DNA from: Alkaliphilus oremlandii OhILAs
Lineage (GTDB): Bacteria; Bacillota; Clostridia; Peptostreptococcales; Natronincolaceae
Direction: 5' to 3'
DNA length: 64,000 bases
Assembly: GCF_000018325.1 (NCBI RefSeq)
Contig: NC_009922.1
Span: 2,666,001 to 2,730,000, forward strand
How positions within the stretch are numbered: the first letter of the stretch is position 1; every line of letters begins with the position of its first letter. The translations under genes were made by a program, and so were the position numbers. A model generated the notes under the pieces. The model made no database searches, had not been told where the DNA came from, and worked only from the letters and a program-made list of their open reading frames with translations. Below are positions 15,955 to 25,923 of this stretch, one piece after another.

Positions 15955-18618
15955 TTAAATCTTAATATCCAATAGTTTTTTTAGACTTTGGTGATTTCCT
16001 TCAATTTCTCGATGCATGGATAAAATATGCGTATCCTCATCAATTCTAAAGGAGAGATCCTTTAGGCTATACCCTAAATCCTCTAGGTACTTCTCTAAAT
16101 CTTTCGTATAGTTTTCTATCAGTTCCTTGTCCTCAGTATGATTCAACCCAATTTTCATAACAATATTGCTGTAGTTCACTGCCATGTAAATATTGATATT
16201 TCCCATATTATTGGTGTCAAAATTCAGCAGCACGGACATATTCTTAGGGTCGATTTTCTTACTCCCTTTTTTATCCCGCATCACATACATTTGAAGGTTC
16301 TTCAGCTGATCGCCCATCATGAGCGGAAGCTGCAGCAGTGTATCCTGTCGATTTAAATGAACCTGTAGTTCCAATGAATCTAGTAGCCTTTCCCCACTTT
16401 TTTGTAAGGATGATCGTTCACCACCGGATAAATGAGCTGATTTACTTTCAAGTGCTCTCAATATCTGAGAAAATTCCTCATAAGGTCGTTCCCCAAAGGG
16501 TTTTCCCTCTTTCATATCAGAGGTCATTTTATGAATGCCCGTTCTCAACCGAGCTGCCAGTTGGGCAATCTCTTCATTTTTATTATTCTCAATAATACTT
16601 AGGATGGCTTCTAACTCATGACCGATTTGTCTTTCATTATTTAAGAAGAATGATAGTTTTTGAACTTCCTTCAGCGTGAGTGGCATGGCATTTTTCATCA
16701 ACAATGAAATAATGCTATCCCGTCTTTCCGGCGTGATCTGCTTTAGGGTATCTACCAGTCCTTTAGCCTTATCCACTGCTTCCTCAATGGCAGCAGCATT
16801 CTTTAAGGCGTCTTGTACTGTTTTCTCTTCGCTGGGTTGTTCATTTGCCTTGCTGGAAGAAGTTAACAGCCGCTCCAATTGGTTTAGCGATAGCTTTTCT
16901 ACTTTATTTCCGCCATCCAAAATGCTTTCAATCTTCTCATTGGTTAAATTTTCTGCCACCCTGTCCAGCATTCTTTTCTCCATCAATAACGCCTGTACAT
17001 TTGAAAGGTTCAGTGGTTTATCCACCTGTATCAAGGCATGGATGAGCTCCTTGCTATAGCCTTCTTCCATAAGAGATCCCAGTCGTTCTGCGTTTGCCCT
17101 TAAATAAATCGCTGCTTTGGCTTCCGCTTCAATGGCATTCTCAGCAGATCGATTCTCCAATATTCGGGTAACATCTTCCATCTTTATATTTCCAGCAGTT
17201 TCCTTAGAATCCTCTAGCCCTTGAAGCTGACTCAGCCACTGCTCTAAGCTTATTTCTCCATCCATCATACCCTGAGTGATGTTCAGACCCTCTAAGGTAT
17301 TTTCCAAGCCTAATTTATGGTGCAGCGCAATGGTCATCATATCGAGCTTTTCTATCAGCTGAAGAATTCCTAATTTATCCAATCCTAGACTGATATCCAT
17401 TGTCTGTGAATCTGCAATGTCCGCCACCATATTCGCTAGGTGAACCACATGGATTTTTTCCATATCGATTCCACCCGCCATAAGGATCGCTGTTTTTTCA
17501 TAATCCAGATTCGTATTGAGCTCTAAAATACTTCCTTTAATCGCCACGATTCTCTCCAGATTCTCTTTCGTTAGATCCAGTCCTCTCGCAACAACATCCT
17601 TTGCCGTACTGATGATTTCTTCCGTTACCTTTACACCCATCTCCATCAATCGGGCCTCAATATCGCCCTCTAGTCTTTTTAAATCTTCCTCGGTAACCAT
17701 ATTCCCTGCTGATCCATATGCATTATACGCCTTCGATACCATTTCACCCAATTTTTCCTCTAGACGAATAGCACCCTTGGTTATTGCATTCTTCAGTTTA
17801 TATAAAGCGTCGATGGAAGGTTCAATTTTGTTTTTTACACTGTCTATAATCGTTGTATCTTCAATTCCTTGAATATTATGCAGCTTATGGAAAAGACGGT
17901 CTACATGATCAATGCTTTCTCTCGTTATTTTTACACCAGCCTTATCTAAGGCCTTGATGATATCCGTAACATCCTTTCCCATCTTACTTCCATAAAGATC
18001 ATGGGCTATTTTTTCAGCTTCCTCTGTGGTCATATCTTTTTTAAGACCTAGAAACCGTAACAATGAAAATGGCTTTTTCTCCACCTTCACACCTTCTAAT
18101 TCCTGGAGAACCTTCTGCAAGGATTCCTTTTCAAAGTCGATGTCTTTATCTTTTAATTGAATCACCTTATCGTAGTCTAGCTTTTCACTGAGACTGGATA
18201 ATTGCTCCTTCGCCGCCAGAAAGGACACAATGTTTTCCTTCGTAACATTTACGCCGTGATGATCCAAAATCTTTGCTGCTTCAATGTTTCCTTCCTTGGC
18301 AGGCATTCCCAAGGAAGATAAAATATATTCATATTTTCCCTGTGTGATTTCGGCAGATGGCTCTTCTGTAGTTGTATTGATTGATCCCATCTTAGCGTTT
18401 ACAATATCACTTTTCTTGATGGTTACAGTATCTCCTACCTTGGCATTCAAAAACTTATTTAGCACCAAGTCCATCGCCTTTCCATTCCCAACATCCAACT
18501 TTACCTTATTTTCATCTATAGCCAATAGCGTTCCCTTTATTTTAGGACTACTAGGTGCTTTCATATAAGAATTTATGATATTGCTGTATATACCTTTTCC
18601 CCAAATATTGTTCGTCAT
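15955..18618 (-). CDS. Long FliK-like (hook-length-control-type) protein, DUF6240-like
   Basis: 887 residues, very long for FliK. An N-terminal small beta region (KGTLLAIDENKVKLDVGNGK, a short SH3/OB-like stretch) is followed by about 600 residues of repeated helical units with recurrent motifs of the type ITKENIE/VTEEIIST. The C-terminal 120 residues resemble the FliK C-terminal domain (MSVLLNFDTNNMGNINIYMA, then MKIGLNHTEDKELIENY). A sigma-D promoter at 18663-18690 would start transcription beside the first in-frame ATG (18654), so I use the ATG at 18618. It forms an operon with flhX. Function in export switching is inferred. Confidence 0.75.
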   Translation of the reverse strand: MTNNIWGKGIYSNIINSYMKAPSSPKIKGTLLAIDENKVKLDVGNGKAMDLVLNKFLNAKVGDTVTIKKSDIVNAKMGSINTTTEEPSAEITQGKYEYILSSLGMPAKEGNIEAAKILDHHGVNVTKENIVSFLAAKEQLSSLSEKLDYDKVIQLKDKDIDFEKESLQKVLQELEGVKVEKKPFSLLRFLGLKKDMTTEEAEKIAHDLYGSKMGKDVTDIIKALDKAGVKITRESIDHVDRLFHKLHNIQGIEDTTIIDSVKNKIEPSIDALYKLKNAITKGAIRLEEKLGEMVSKAYNAYGSAGNMVTEEDLKRLEGDIEARLMEMGVKVTEEIISTAKDVVARGLDLTKENLERIVAIKGSILELNTNLDYEKTAILMAGGIDMEKIHVVHLANMVADIADSQTMDISLGLDKLGILQLIEKLDMMTIALHHKLGLENTLEGLNITQGMMDGEISLEQWLSQLQGLEDSKETAGNIKMEDVTRILENRSAENAIEAEAKAAIYLRANAERLGSLMEEGYSKELIHALIQVDKPLNLSNVQALLMEKRMLDRVAENLTNEKIESILDGGNKVEKLSLNQLERLLTSSSKANEQPSEEKTVQDALKNAAAIEEAVDKAKGLVDTLKQITPERRDSIISLLMKNAMPLTLKEVQKLSFFLNNERQIGHELEAILSIIENNKNEEIAQLAARLRTGIHKMTSDMKEGKPFGERPYEEFSQILRALESKSAHLSGGERSSLQKSGERLLDSLELQVHLNRQDTLLQLPLMMGDQLKNLQMYVMRDKKGSKKIDPKNMSVLLNFDTNNMGNINIYMAVNYSNIVMKIGLNHTEDKELIENYTKDLEKYLEDLGYSLKDLSFRIDEDTHILSMHREIEGNHQSLKKLLDIKI

Positions 18619-18662
18619 AATCAGCCCCGCTTTCAATCTGTATTTACGATTCATCTTAATAA

Positions 18663-18690
18663 TTATCGACAGATTCCTCCCTTTTCTTTA
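18663..18690 (-). promoter_or_regulatory. Sigma-D promoter of the FliK-like/flhX operon
   Basis: Minus-strand TAAA (18687-18690), 16-base spacer, GTCGATAA (18663-18670), the same -10 variant as the large flagellin promoter. It is divergent from the yaaR sigma-D promoter 50 bases away. Confidence 0.7.
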
Positions 18691-18740
18691 ATCGATCCTC
18701 CTCTGTTTTAAATTTCATGGGCATAAAACAAGTTCTTTAT

Positions 18741-18767
18741 TAAGTCTTTCGTTAATCCTACCGATAA
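18741..18767 (+). promoter_or_regulatory. Sigma-D promoter of yaaR
   Basis: TAAG (18741-18744), 15-base spacer, ACCGATAA (18760-18767), then TATATAATAAGA at the expected start region. The same start-region sequence follows the plus-strand promoter at 43101-43127. Confidence 0.7.
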
Positions 18768-18835
18768 TATATAATAAGAATGTATTACAGAAGGTCCTAT
18801 TATCGTTTATGTATTACATAAGGAAGGTGACAATT

Positions 18836-19282
18836 ATGAATCGTATAGAAAACCTCGGTCCCATCGATATTGGAAATATGATCAATACTTCCAATAGAAA
18901 GTCCGATGTTCGCAATGCTCAATTTGTAGAAAAATTTCAAAATATAAAATCTGATCAGGTACGAGAACATCTAGAAAGTTTATTTTCACAGATTACAGCC
19001 CAGTCTGAAAAAATTTCAGAAAAACTTCATATCAGTGAAGTCATTCGATATAAGGGCTTGGTTCGAGAATTCTTAGACGTGGCCGTAAAAAATTCCCATC
19101 AATTTTCTAAGGAAAACTTCCTCGATCGGCGTGGTCGCCATCGCGTCTACTCCATCGTTAAAAATGTAGATAGAGAACTGGATGCCATCACTAAGGAGTT
19201 TTTAAACAAAGAGGTCGATCGCATTGCCATTGTAAAAAAATTAGATGATATTCGCGGTATGCTTTTAGATGTTTTTATGTAA
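18836..19282 (+). CDS. YaaR family protein (DUF327)
   Basis: 148 residues, family length, all-helical, with the DUF327 core SEKISEKLHISEVIRYKGLVREFLDVA and RGRHRVYSIVKNVDRELDAITKEFLNKE. The function is not established. In this genome it is placed under a sigma-D-type promoter and divergent from the FliK-like gene, which suggests a flagellar link. The ATG at 18836 follows GGAAGGTG; an upstream in-frame ATG (18809) has no ribosome site. It shares a bidirectional terminator with the chemoreceptor gene. Confidence 0.85.
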   Translation: MNRIENLGPIDIGNMINTSNRKSDVRNAQFVEKFQNIKSDQVREHLESLFSQITAQSEKISEKLHISEVIRYKGLVREFLDVAVKNSHQFSKENFLDRRGRHRVYSIVKNVDRELDAITKEFLNKEVDRIAIVKKLDDIRGMLLDVFM

Positions 19283-19311
19283 CACCTTTTTTCATTATGA
19301 TTTGTAGCGTA

Positions 19312-19356
19312 AAAGGTAAGGCTCTCTACCACTTGGGTTGAGAGCCTTACCTTTAT
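19312..19356. terminator. Bidirectional terminator between yaaR and chemoreceptor gene
   Basis: A 15-bp perfect stem (AAAGGTAAGGCTCTC at 19312-19326, GAGAGCCTTACCTTT at 19340-19354) with a T-rich tail on the plus strand. It contains the stop codon of the minus-strand chemoreceptor gene (TAA at 19353-19355). Confidence 0.9.
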
Positions 19357-21728
19357 ATTTTTTCTTCTACTTCATCATTGCCATCTTCGTATTCAATCTC
19401 ATTTTTATTTTCTTCAGCATATCCCTCTTCAAAGGTCTCTTCACTTTCAAAATAATCTTCTTCTGCAAAGTCTTCTGTAGTGGATATCTCCTCTTCCACA
19501 TCCAGGATTTCTCTTTGAATAGACTCAACTTCCTCTATGTTTTCCTCATGATAACCAATATCTTGCCCTGCAGCTTCTTCATGGAAGGACACTTCTGCTT
19601 CAAAATCCTGTTCCTCATAGGATCGCACTTCTTCTGTTTCCTGTGTTTCTGCCACTATTTCATATGTAGGTGTATCAACTACATCGGACTTGTTAATCTT
19701 AAATCGATGTACCAATCCCTTTAGTCCCTCTGCCATTTCATTCAATCTTTCAGCAGAGGTACCCATATGATGGATAATTGAGTTTTGCTCCTCTGTACTG
19801 GCAAGGACTTCTTCTGCCCCTGCGGCAGTAGCCTGGGCTACGTTGGAAACCTCAGTGATTGTGGTTTCTACCACAGATACGCCTTGGAATATTTTATCGA
19901 TATTAGAGGATAAATTTCGCATGGCCTCTGTGGACTGATTCGTCTTATCTACAATTGCACTAAAGGATATGGCGGCATTTTCTGTGATTTCATTTCCATG
20001 CTGTACACCAGCGGCACCTTGGTCGATCACCTCTACAGCTTTCTTCGCCTCTGCTTGAATGTCTTTTATGATGCTGATAATATCGCCAGACGCTGCTTTA
20101 GATTGTTCTGCCAGTTTTCGAACTTCATCTGCAACAACGGCAAAGCCTCTGCCATGCTCTCCAGCTCTCGCTGCCTCAATTGCTGCATTGAGGGCCAATA
20201 AATTTGTCTGTTCTGATATTTGAGTGATCAGTTGGCCTGCACCATCGATACTTTGTATATGCTTATCCAAATTTCTAATTAAATCTGTAGACATGCTGGA
20301 AGAATTGGTAATGTTGCTCATCATGGTCTGTATATCCTTGATGTTTTCAAAACCATTCTGCGCTAATTGAGATGCGGCTTCAGAGGATTCCACAACCACA
20401 TTGTACCGTGCTGTCATCTCATTGATTTCAAGGACCATATTATTCACTGCAGAAGCAGTGTTTTCTACACTTCCCATCTGCTGTGTCGTATCGGACGCAA
20501 CACTTTCTATGGCCTGTGAAATCTCCATGGATGCCTTACTGCTTACTTCGATATCATTGTTTAATTCCATTATAAAATCACTGACATTATTGGTGGTTTT
20601 ATTGATTTCATTCAGAATGCTACCGATGGACTTCGTCATCTCATTAAAAGCTTCCTGTAGCTGTCCTATTTCATTATCTGTGGTTACTTCAACGCTCTCC
20701 GTTAAGTCCCCATTTTTTATTTTATTAGCGCTCTTTACCAGCTGCGTAATCGGCTTCGTAAATAATACCGCAAAAGCATAGGTGGATATCAATGCGATGG
20801 TCATGAGAATTCCTGCAATGATTAAGCTTCTCCCTAAGGAAGCTTTCGTTTGAGCAAGTATTTCAGCCTTATTCTGTTCAATGATAACTCTCCAGCCTGT
20901 TGTTTCAACCGTAGAGCCTGTGATTAATGCTTTTTCTAGTTTGTTGTTAACACCATGGACCACATCTTCTTCAGCTGTGCTTACTAGCTTTACATCTTCC
21001 GATTGTCCTTCCAGAACATTAAATCTACCGATAACGTACTCCGTAGTCAAACGATGTCCAATTACATATCCATTGGTATCTACAACGTAAGCATGTCCTT
21101 GTTCCCCGATTTGCACATTCTGTACAAGCTCATTGATCTTATTGGTTCCTACCATAACAGCCAGTACCCCAATTCGAGAGCTGTATTGATTGGATATAGG
21201 AATACTGATCATAAAGCCTACTTGGCTTCCTGAATCTGCCTTTATGGATTGCCCAATAAAAGTTTTTCCTGCCTTGGCTTCCTTAAACCAGTCTTCATTT
21301 GCTACATTATTGGTACTTCTATTTAAATTGCTAAATATATTATCCCCATTGAGATCCACGTACCGAAAACCAATAAAGTTTTTATTTTGATTTGTATATT
21401 TATAGATCACATTTTCAATTTCATATCGATCCATCAAATCGAAGTTATTACTGCTTGTTATGAGCTTCATGGTGTCCAATAAGGATTCCACATATAAATC
21501 CAGCTGTGTACCGATAGAGTCTCCTATGATTCGGTTGGTCTCCTCGGCTCTGGTGGTGATATTCTTCGATTCCATAAAGTATGCAACAATGGTATTGCTT
21601 AAAATTGGCACCAATAACAGTAAAAATACGATGATGATTAATTGTTTCTTGATACTCTTCCTTTTATCTCCATTTAAAGTGTGATCCTGTTTTTTAAATT
21701 TTATTTTCCCCAACTTAGACGATGTCAT
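19353..21728 (-). CDS. Methyl-accepting chemotaxis protein with acidic C-terminal tail
   Basis: 791 residues. The N-terminal membrane segment (about 30-52) is followed by a double-CACHE-like extracellular domain to about 300, a second membrane segment (about 305-330), HAMP, and the MCP signalling hairpin with the conserved tip ISEQTNLLALNAAIEAARAGEHGRGFAVVADEVRKLAEQS. After the methylation helices comes an unusual tail of about 110 residues, very rich in Glu/Asp with little else. There is no CheR-docking NWETF-type pentapeptide. I use the ATG at 21728; a TTG two codons upstream is better spaced from GAGGGGAAG. The ligand is unknown. Confidence 0.92.
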   Translation of the reverse strand: MTSSKLGKIKFKKQDHTLNGDKRKSIKKQLIIIVFLLLLVPILSNTIVAYFMESKNITTRAEETNRIIGDSIGTQLDLYVESLLDTMKLITSSNNFDLMDRYEIENVIYKYTNQNKNFIGFRYVDLNGDNIFSNLNRSTNNVANEDWFKEAKAGKTFIGQSIKADSGSQVGFMISIPISNQYSSRIGVLAVMVGTNKINELVQNVQIGEQGHAYVVDTNGYVIGHRLTTEYVIGRFNVLEGQSEDVKLVSTAEEDVVHGVNNKLEKALITGSTVETTGWRVIIEQNKAEILAQTKASLGRSLIIAGILMTIALISTYAFAVLFTKPITQLVKSANKIKNGDLTESVEVTTDNEIGQLQEAFNEMTKSIGSILNEINKTTNNVSDFIMELNNDIEVSSKASMEISQAIESVASDTTQQMGSVENTASAVNNMVLEINEMTARYNVVVESSEAASQLAQNGFENIKDIQTMMSNITNSSSMSTDLIRNLDKHIQSIDGAGQLITQISEQTNLLALNAAIEAARAGEHGRGFAVVADEVRKLAEQSKAASGDIISIIKDIQAEAKKAVEVIDQGAAGVQHGNEITENAAISFSAIVDKTNQSTEAMRNLSSNIDKIFQGVSVVETTITEVSNVAQATAAGAEEVLASTEEQNSIIHHMGTSAERLNEMAEGLKGLVHRFKINKSDVVDTPTYEIVAETQETEEVRSYEEQDFEAEVSFHEEAAGQDIGYHEENIEEVESIQREILDVEEEISTTEDFAEEDYFESEETFEEGYAEENKNEIEYEDGNDEVEEKI

Positions 21729-21847
21729 CTTCAAAATACTTCCCCTCTTTCTGCGCAATCAATCTATCTCTTCCTTCTACACCATTCTCCTTAAATCAAA
21801 TCGTATCTACAATACTTCTACATAATATCCGAATTTCCTTCTTCATA

Positions 21848-21876
21848 AGAAAAAAACCTAGACAGTATTGTCTAGG
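21848..21876 (-). terminator. Terminator of prfB
   Basis: Perfect 8-bp stem CCTAGACA (21857-21864) / TGTCTAGG (21869-21876) with a four-base loop and seven T on the minus strand. The prfB stop codon (21858-21860) lies inside the stem. Confidence 0.85.
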
Positions 21877-22968
21877 CTTCCCTTAAGATATCCATTAATA
21901 AATTCATCAATTTCGCCATCCATCACTGCCTGTATATTCCCCATCTCCACATTGGTCCGATGGTCCTTTACCAGGTTATAGGGATTGAAAACATAGGAGC
22001 GTATTTGACTGCCCCATGCGATCTGATTATATTCTCCCTGCAAATCTTCTATCTTTTCTTTTTGTTCCGTTTCCTTCACTTCAATTAGCTTGCTGATTAG
22101 CATTTTCATAGCCGTTTCTCTATTGCTGTGCTGAGATCGTTCATTTTGACACTGAACCACGATCCCCGTAGGAATATGTGTGATCCGGACTGCAGAATCT
22201 GTTTTATTAACATGCTGTCCGCCGGAACCACTGGCCCGATACGTGTCAATTCGAAGATCATTGGGGTTGATTTGAATATCTACAGAATCATCAATTTCAG
22301 GCATAACATCTACAGATGCAAAGGAAGTATGCCTTTTTCCAGAGGAGTCAAAGGGCGAGATTCGAACCAATCGGTGAACCCCTTTCTCTGCTTTTAAATA
22401 TCCGTAAGCATTCATCCCTTCAATCAAGAGGGTCACACTCTTAATCCCTGCCTCTGTATCTGTTAAAATATCTAAGGTTTTTACACCGTATCCTTTGTCT
22501 TCCGCCCACCGTGTATACATTCTGAGCAGCATTTTAGCCCAATCCTGAGCATCCAAGCCGCCTGTACCTGCATGAATGGAAATAATGGCATTGTTCTTAT
22601 CATATTCTCCCTTTAACAGGGTCGCTATTTTAATTTCACGGACTCGGTTCTCTAAGGCTTCTAACCCTTTTAATAGATCTTTTTGAAAGGATTCGTCGCC
22701 ATCTTCAATAAAGGAAATCATCATTTCCAGATCCTCATGATCTACATGGAGCTGGTTGTATTCTTCTATGGTATCTCGATACCCCTTTGCTTTTTTTAAA
22801 ACACTTTGTGCATTTTCGGGATCGTTCCAAAAGTCTTCCTCAGACATTTTATACTCTAACTCTTCACTTAAAGTAATCAATTGGTCAATGTCAAAGAGAG
22901 TCCCTCATTCCATTGATATCTTCTTTTAGTCTCAAAATCTGCTGTTTATAATTATCTAAATTCAGCAT
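21858..22968 (-). CDS. prfB: Peptide chain release factor 2 (programmed +1 frameshift)
   Basis: RF2 recognises UGA/UAA stops and triggers peptide release. The true start is the ATG at 22968 after GAGGTG. A first frame of 25 codons ends at TGA (22891-22893), where a +1 shift joins the main frame, giving 369 residues. Seen in the main frame: the stop-recognition tripeptide SPF in RISPFDSSGKRH and the GGQ hydrolysis motif in SGSGGQHVNKTDS. It lies 12 bases after secA in the same order as many Firmicutes. A single-frame annotation would begin at 22880 and miss the N-terminus. Confidence 0.96.
22890..22906 (-). other. prfB programmed frameshift site
   Basis: On the minus strand: an internal Shine-Dalgarno-like AGGGA (complement of 22901-22905), then TCT CTT TGA C. 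CTT slips forward so that GAC is read, bypassing the in-frame TGA. This is the autoregulatory RF2 site: low RF2 favours the shift. The purine block AGGGA is slightly weaker than the AGGGGG seen in many species. Confidence 0.95.
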
Positions 22969-22980
22969 TTTTTCACCTCA

Positions 22981-25662
22981 TTATTTACCGCAGCATTTTT
23001 TATATTTTTTGCCGCTTCCGCAAGGGCACAGATCATTCCGTCCAGATTCTTCTTTTTTAACCACTGGTGCTTTTTTAGCATCTCCATCACCGTGACTAGC
23101 TTCTATGGGCTTTGCAACTTGCTTTCTTTCAACAACTGCTTCTTTTTCTATACTGAATAAGAAACGAACGGTGTCCTCTTGAATGCTGTTGATCATTTCT
23201 TGGAACATATCGTATCCCTCTAATTGGTATGCTCTTACAGGGTCCACTTGTCCAATTGCTCTCAGTCCAATACCTTGGCGTAATTGATCCATAGCATCAA
23301 TATGATCCATCCACTTCGTATCGATGACTTGAAGTAAAATAACTCTCTCAATTTCTCGCATACGCTCAGAACCGATTTCCTCTTCTTTCACAGCATATGC
23401 TTTTTCAGCTGCCGCTACGATTTGGCTTTTTAAGGATTCTACATCTTTATTCTGTCCATTGATAAATCCGAAATCTGCCTTTAAGAAGATTTTAGAAAGA
23501 TGATTTCGTAAGCCCTCCGTATCGATCTCTGGTGTCGATGTTGCTTCCGATGTATACATTGGGATACTTTCATCTACAATATTGGCCATTAGACTGAAAA
23601 TATGATCCCTCATGTTTTCGCCCTCTAATACCTTCTTTCTCTCGCCGTAAATCACTTCTCTTTGCTTATTCATAACATCATCATATTGAAGTACGTGTTT
23701 ACGAATACCAAAGTTTCTGCCTTCAACCTTCTTCTGCGCATTTTCAATAGAGTTTGTCAATAGTCGATGCTCTATGGCTTCATCCTCTGCTAGTCCCATT
23801 TTATCTACGATGCCTAGCATACGCTCTCCACCGAACAATCTCATCAGGTCATCCTCTAAAGAGATATAGAATCTACTGGAACCTGGGTCCCCTTGACGTC
23901 CAGCACGACCTCGCAGCTGATTATCAATTCTTCGAGATTCATGGCGCTCTGTACCGATGATATGAAGACCACCAACAGCTTTTACTTCTTCATGTTCTCT
24001 GTCTGTTTCTGCTTTAAATCGTTTATAAAGCTCCTCATATTTTCCTCTAGCACTGATTAGCTCTTCGTTGTCTGTTTCTGCATGACTGGTTACCATGGAT
24101 ATGATTTCATCTCCGTAGCCCATTCTTTTCATTTCACGCTTCGCTAAGAATTCTGGATTTCCTCCAAGAAGAATGTCCGTACCACGACCTGCCATGTTGG
24201 TGGCAATGGTAACAATTCCTTTACGTCCTGCCTGAGCGATAATCTCCGCCTCTCGCTCATGCTGCTTTGCATTTAATACTTCATGTGGGATTCCCTTTTT
24301 CTTAAGAGCAGCTGCCAGCTCCTCAGATTTCTCTATAGAAATGGTACCGACGAGAACCGGCTGACCTTTTTTATGCTTTTCTTCAATATCTTTTATAATG
24401 GATAAAACTTTCCCTTTTTCAGATTTATATACCGAATCTGGTTCATCTATACGAACTACTGGCTTATTGGTTGGGATTTCAACAACGTCCATGTTATAAA
24501 TAGAGATAAATTCATCTTCTTCCGTTTTGGCTGTACCCGTCATACCGGACAGCTTATCGTACATTCTAAAATAGTTCTGGAATGTGATGGTGGCTAGGGT
24601 CTTAGACTCTCTTTGTACCTCTAAGCCTTCCTTGGCCTCAATTGCTTGGTGCAGCCCTTCACTATAGCGACGACCGAACATCAGTCGACCTGTAAAGTCA
24701 TCGACAATAATGATTTCGCCATCCTTTACAACGTAGTCCTTATCCAGCTTCATCAAGTTATTCGCCTTTAAAGCTTGGTTGATATGGTGAGCAAGCTCCG
24801 TATTTTCCATATCAGAAAGGTTATCTACGGCAAAGTATTTCTCCGCTCTCTCTACACCTTCCTCCGTTAAAGTAACAGAGTTGGCTTTCTCATCAACTTC
24901 AAAGTCTACTTCCTTTTTCAAGGTTTTAACGAATTGGTCTACAATGAAATACATCTTTGTAGACTTATCTCCTTGTCCAGAAATAATTAAAGGGGTTCTT
25001 GCCTCATCGATTAAAATACTGTCGACCTCATCCACGATGGCGTAGTTTAATGGCCTTTGAACCATTTCATGTAAATGGATGACCATGTTGTCCCTTAAGT
25101 AGTCAAATCCAAACTCATTGTTTGTTCCATAGGTAATATCACAATGATATGCCTTTCTTCTATCTTCGTTTGTTATACCGTGAACAATCACACCAACAGT
25201 TAGTCCGAGGAAATTATAGACCTTACTCATCCATTCCTGGTCCCTTTTTGCTAGGTAATCGTTAACTGTAACAACATGAACGCCTTTTCCTGAAAGAGCG
25301 TTTAAATAAACTGGTAAAGTTGCCATTAAGGTCTTACCTTCTCCAGTTCTCATCTCTGCAATTCTTCCTTGGTGCAGTACCATACCACCATAAAGCTGTA
25401 CCCTATAGTGTTTCATACCCAACGTTCTCCATGCACCCTCACGGATGGTAGCAAATGCTTCTGGTAGAATATCGTCCAAGGTCTCTCCCTTTGCTAATCT
25501 TTCCTTAAACTGTCTCGTTTTATCTTTCAATTCTGCGTCGGTTAATTTTGAATATGCTGCTTCCAAAGCTTCTATTTGGTCAACTGTTTTATCAAGTTTT
25601 TTAATTTCTCGTTCGCTGTAGGTGCCAAAAACTTTTTCGAATAATTTTCTCAATGAATCCAC
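22981..25662 (-). CDS. secA: Protein translocase ATPase SecA
   Basis: SecA drives preproteins through SecYEG. The 893-residue protein is full length. Walker A GEGKT is at about residues 107-111, followed by the DEAD-type VDEVDSILIDEARTPL, the helicase motif NMAGRGTDI, DNQLRGRAGRQGD, and the C-terminal zinc-binding tail CPCGSGKKYKKCC. The gene lies in hpf-secA-prfB order, the Firmicute standard. The ribosome site is modest (GAGG). Confidence 0.98.
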   Translation of the reverse strand: MDSLRKLFEKVFGTYSEREIKKLDKTVDQIEALEAAYSKLTDAELKDKTRQFKERLAKGETLDDILPEAFATIREGAWRTLGMKHYRVQLYGGMVLHQGRIAEMRTGEGKTLMATLPVYLNALSGKGVHVVTVNDYLAKRDQEWMSKVYNFLGLTVGVIVHGITNEDRRKAYHCDITYGTNNEFGFDYLRDNMVIHLHEMVQRPLNYAIVDEVDSILIDEARTPLIISGQGDKSTKMYFIVDQFVKTLKKEVDFEVDEKANSVTLTEEGVERAEKYFAVDNLSDMENTELAHHINQALKANNLMKLDKDYVVKDGEIIIVDDFTGRLMFGRRYSEGLHQAIEAKEGLEVQRESKTLATITFQNYFRMYDKLSGMTGTAKTEEDEFISIYNMDVVEIPTNKPVVRIDEPDSVYKSEKGKVLSIIKDIEEKHKKGQPVLVGTISIEKSEELAAALKKKGIPHEVLNAKQHEREAEIIAQAGRKGIVTIATNMAGRGTDILLGGNPEFLAKREMKRMGYGDEIISMVTSHAETDNEELISARGKYEELYKRFKAETDREHEEVKAVGGLHIIGTERHESRRIDNQLRGRAGRQGDPGSSRFYISLEDDLMRLFGGERMLGIVDKMGLAEDEAIEHRLLTNSIENAQKKVEGRNFGIRKHVLQYDDVMNKQREVIYGERKKVLEGENMRDHIFSLMANIVDESIPMYTSEATSTPEIDTEGLRNHLSKIFLKADFGFINGQNKDVESLKSQIVAAAEKAYAVKEEEIGSERMREIERVILLQVIDTKWMDHIDAMDQLRQGIGLRAIGQVDPVRAYQLEGYDMFQEMINSIQEDTVRFLFSIEKEAVVERKQVAKPIEASHGDGDAKKAPVVKKEESGRNDLCPCGSGKKYKKCCGK

Positions 25663-25923
25663 CTCAATATCTTCATAATTTATAGCCTATCGTATCATTT
25701 TAGCACTAATTATTTAACAATTCAACAATGGAAATAAATCACAGTAATTTTTAATCCAATTGTAATATTTGCGCTTTATCAAAATCAGGCCTTATTTAAG
25801 CTAAAAAGAAAAGCTAAGGCATGCTCAGCTTTATTCTTTCTATTTTCTATAAGAAAAATTCTCTTAAGCCCATCCTTTCACTTGATAGCCTTTTAATTTC
25901 TTAAATTTATATACAGACTGTAT

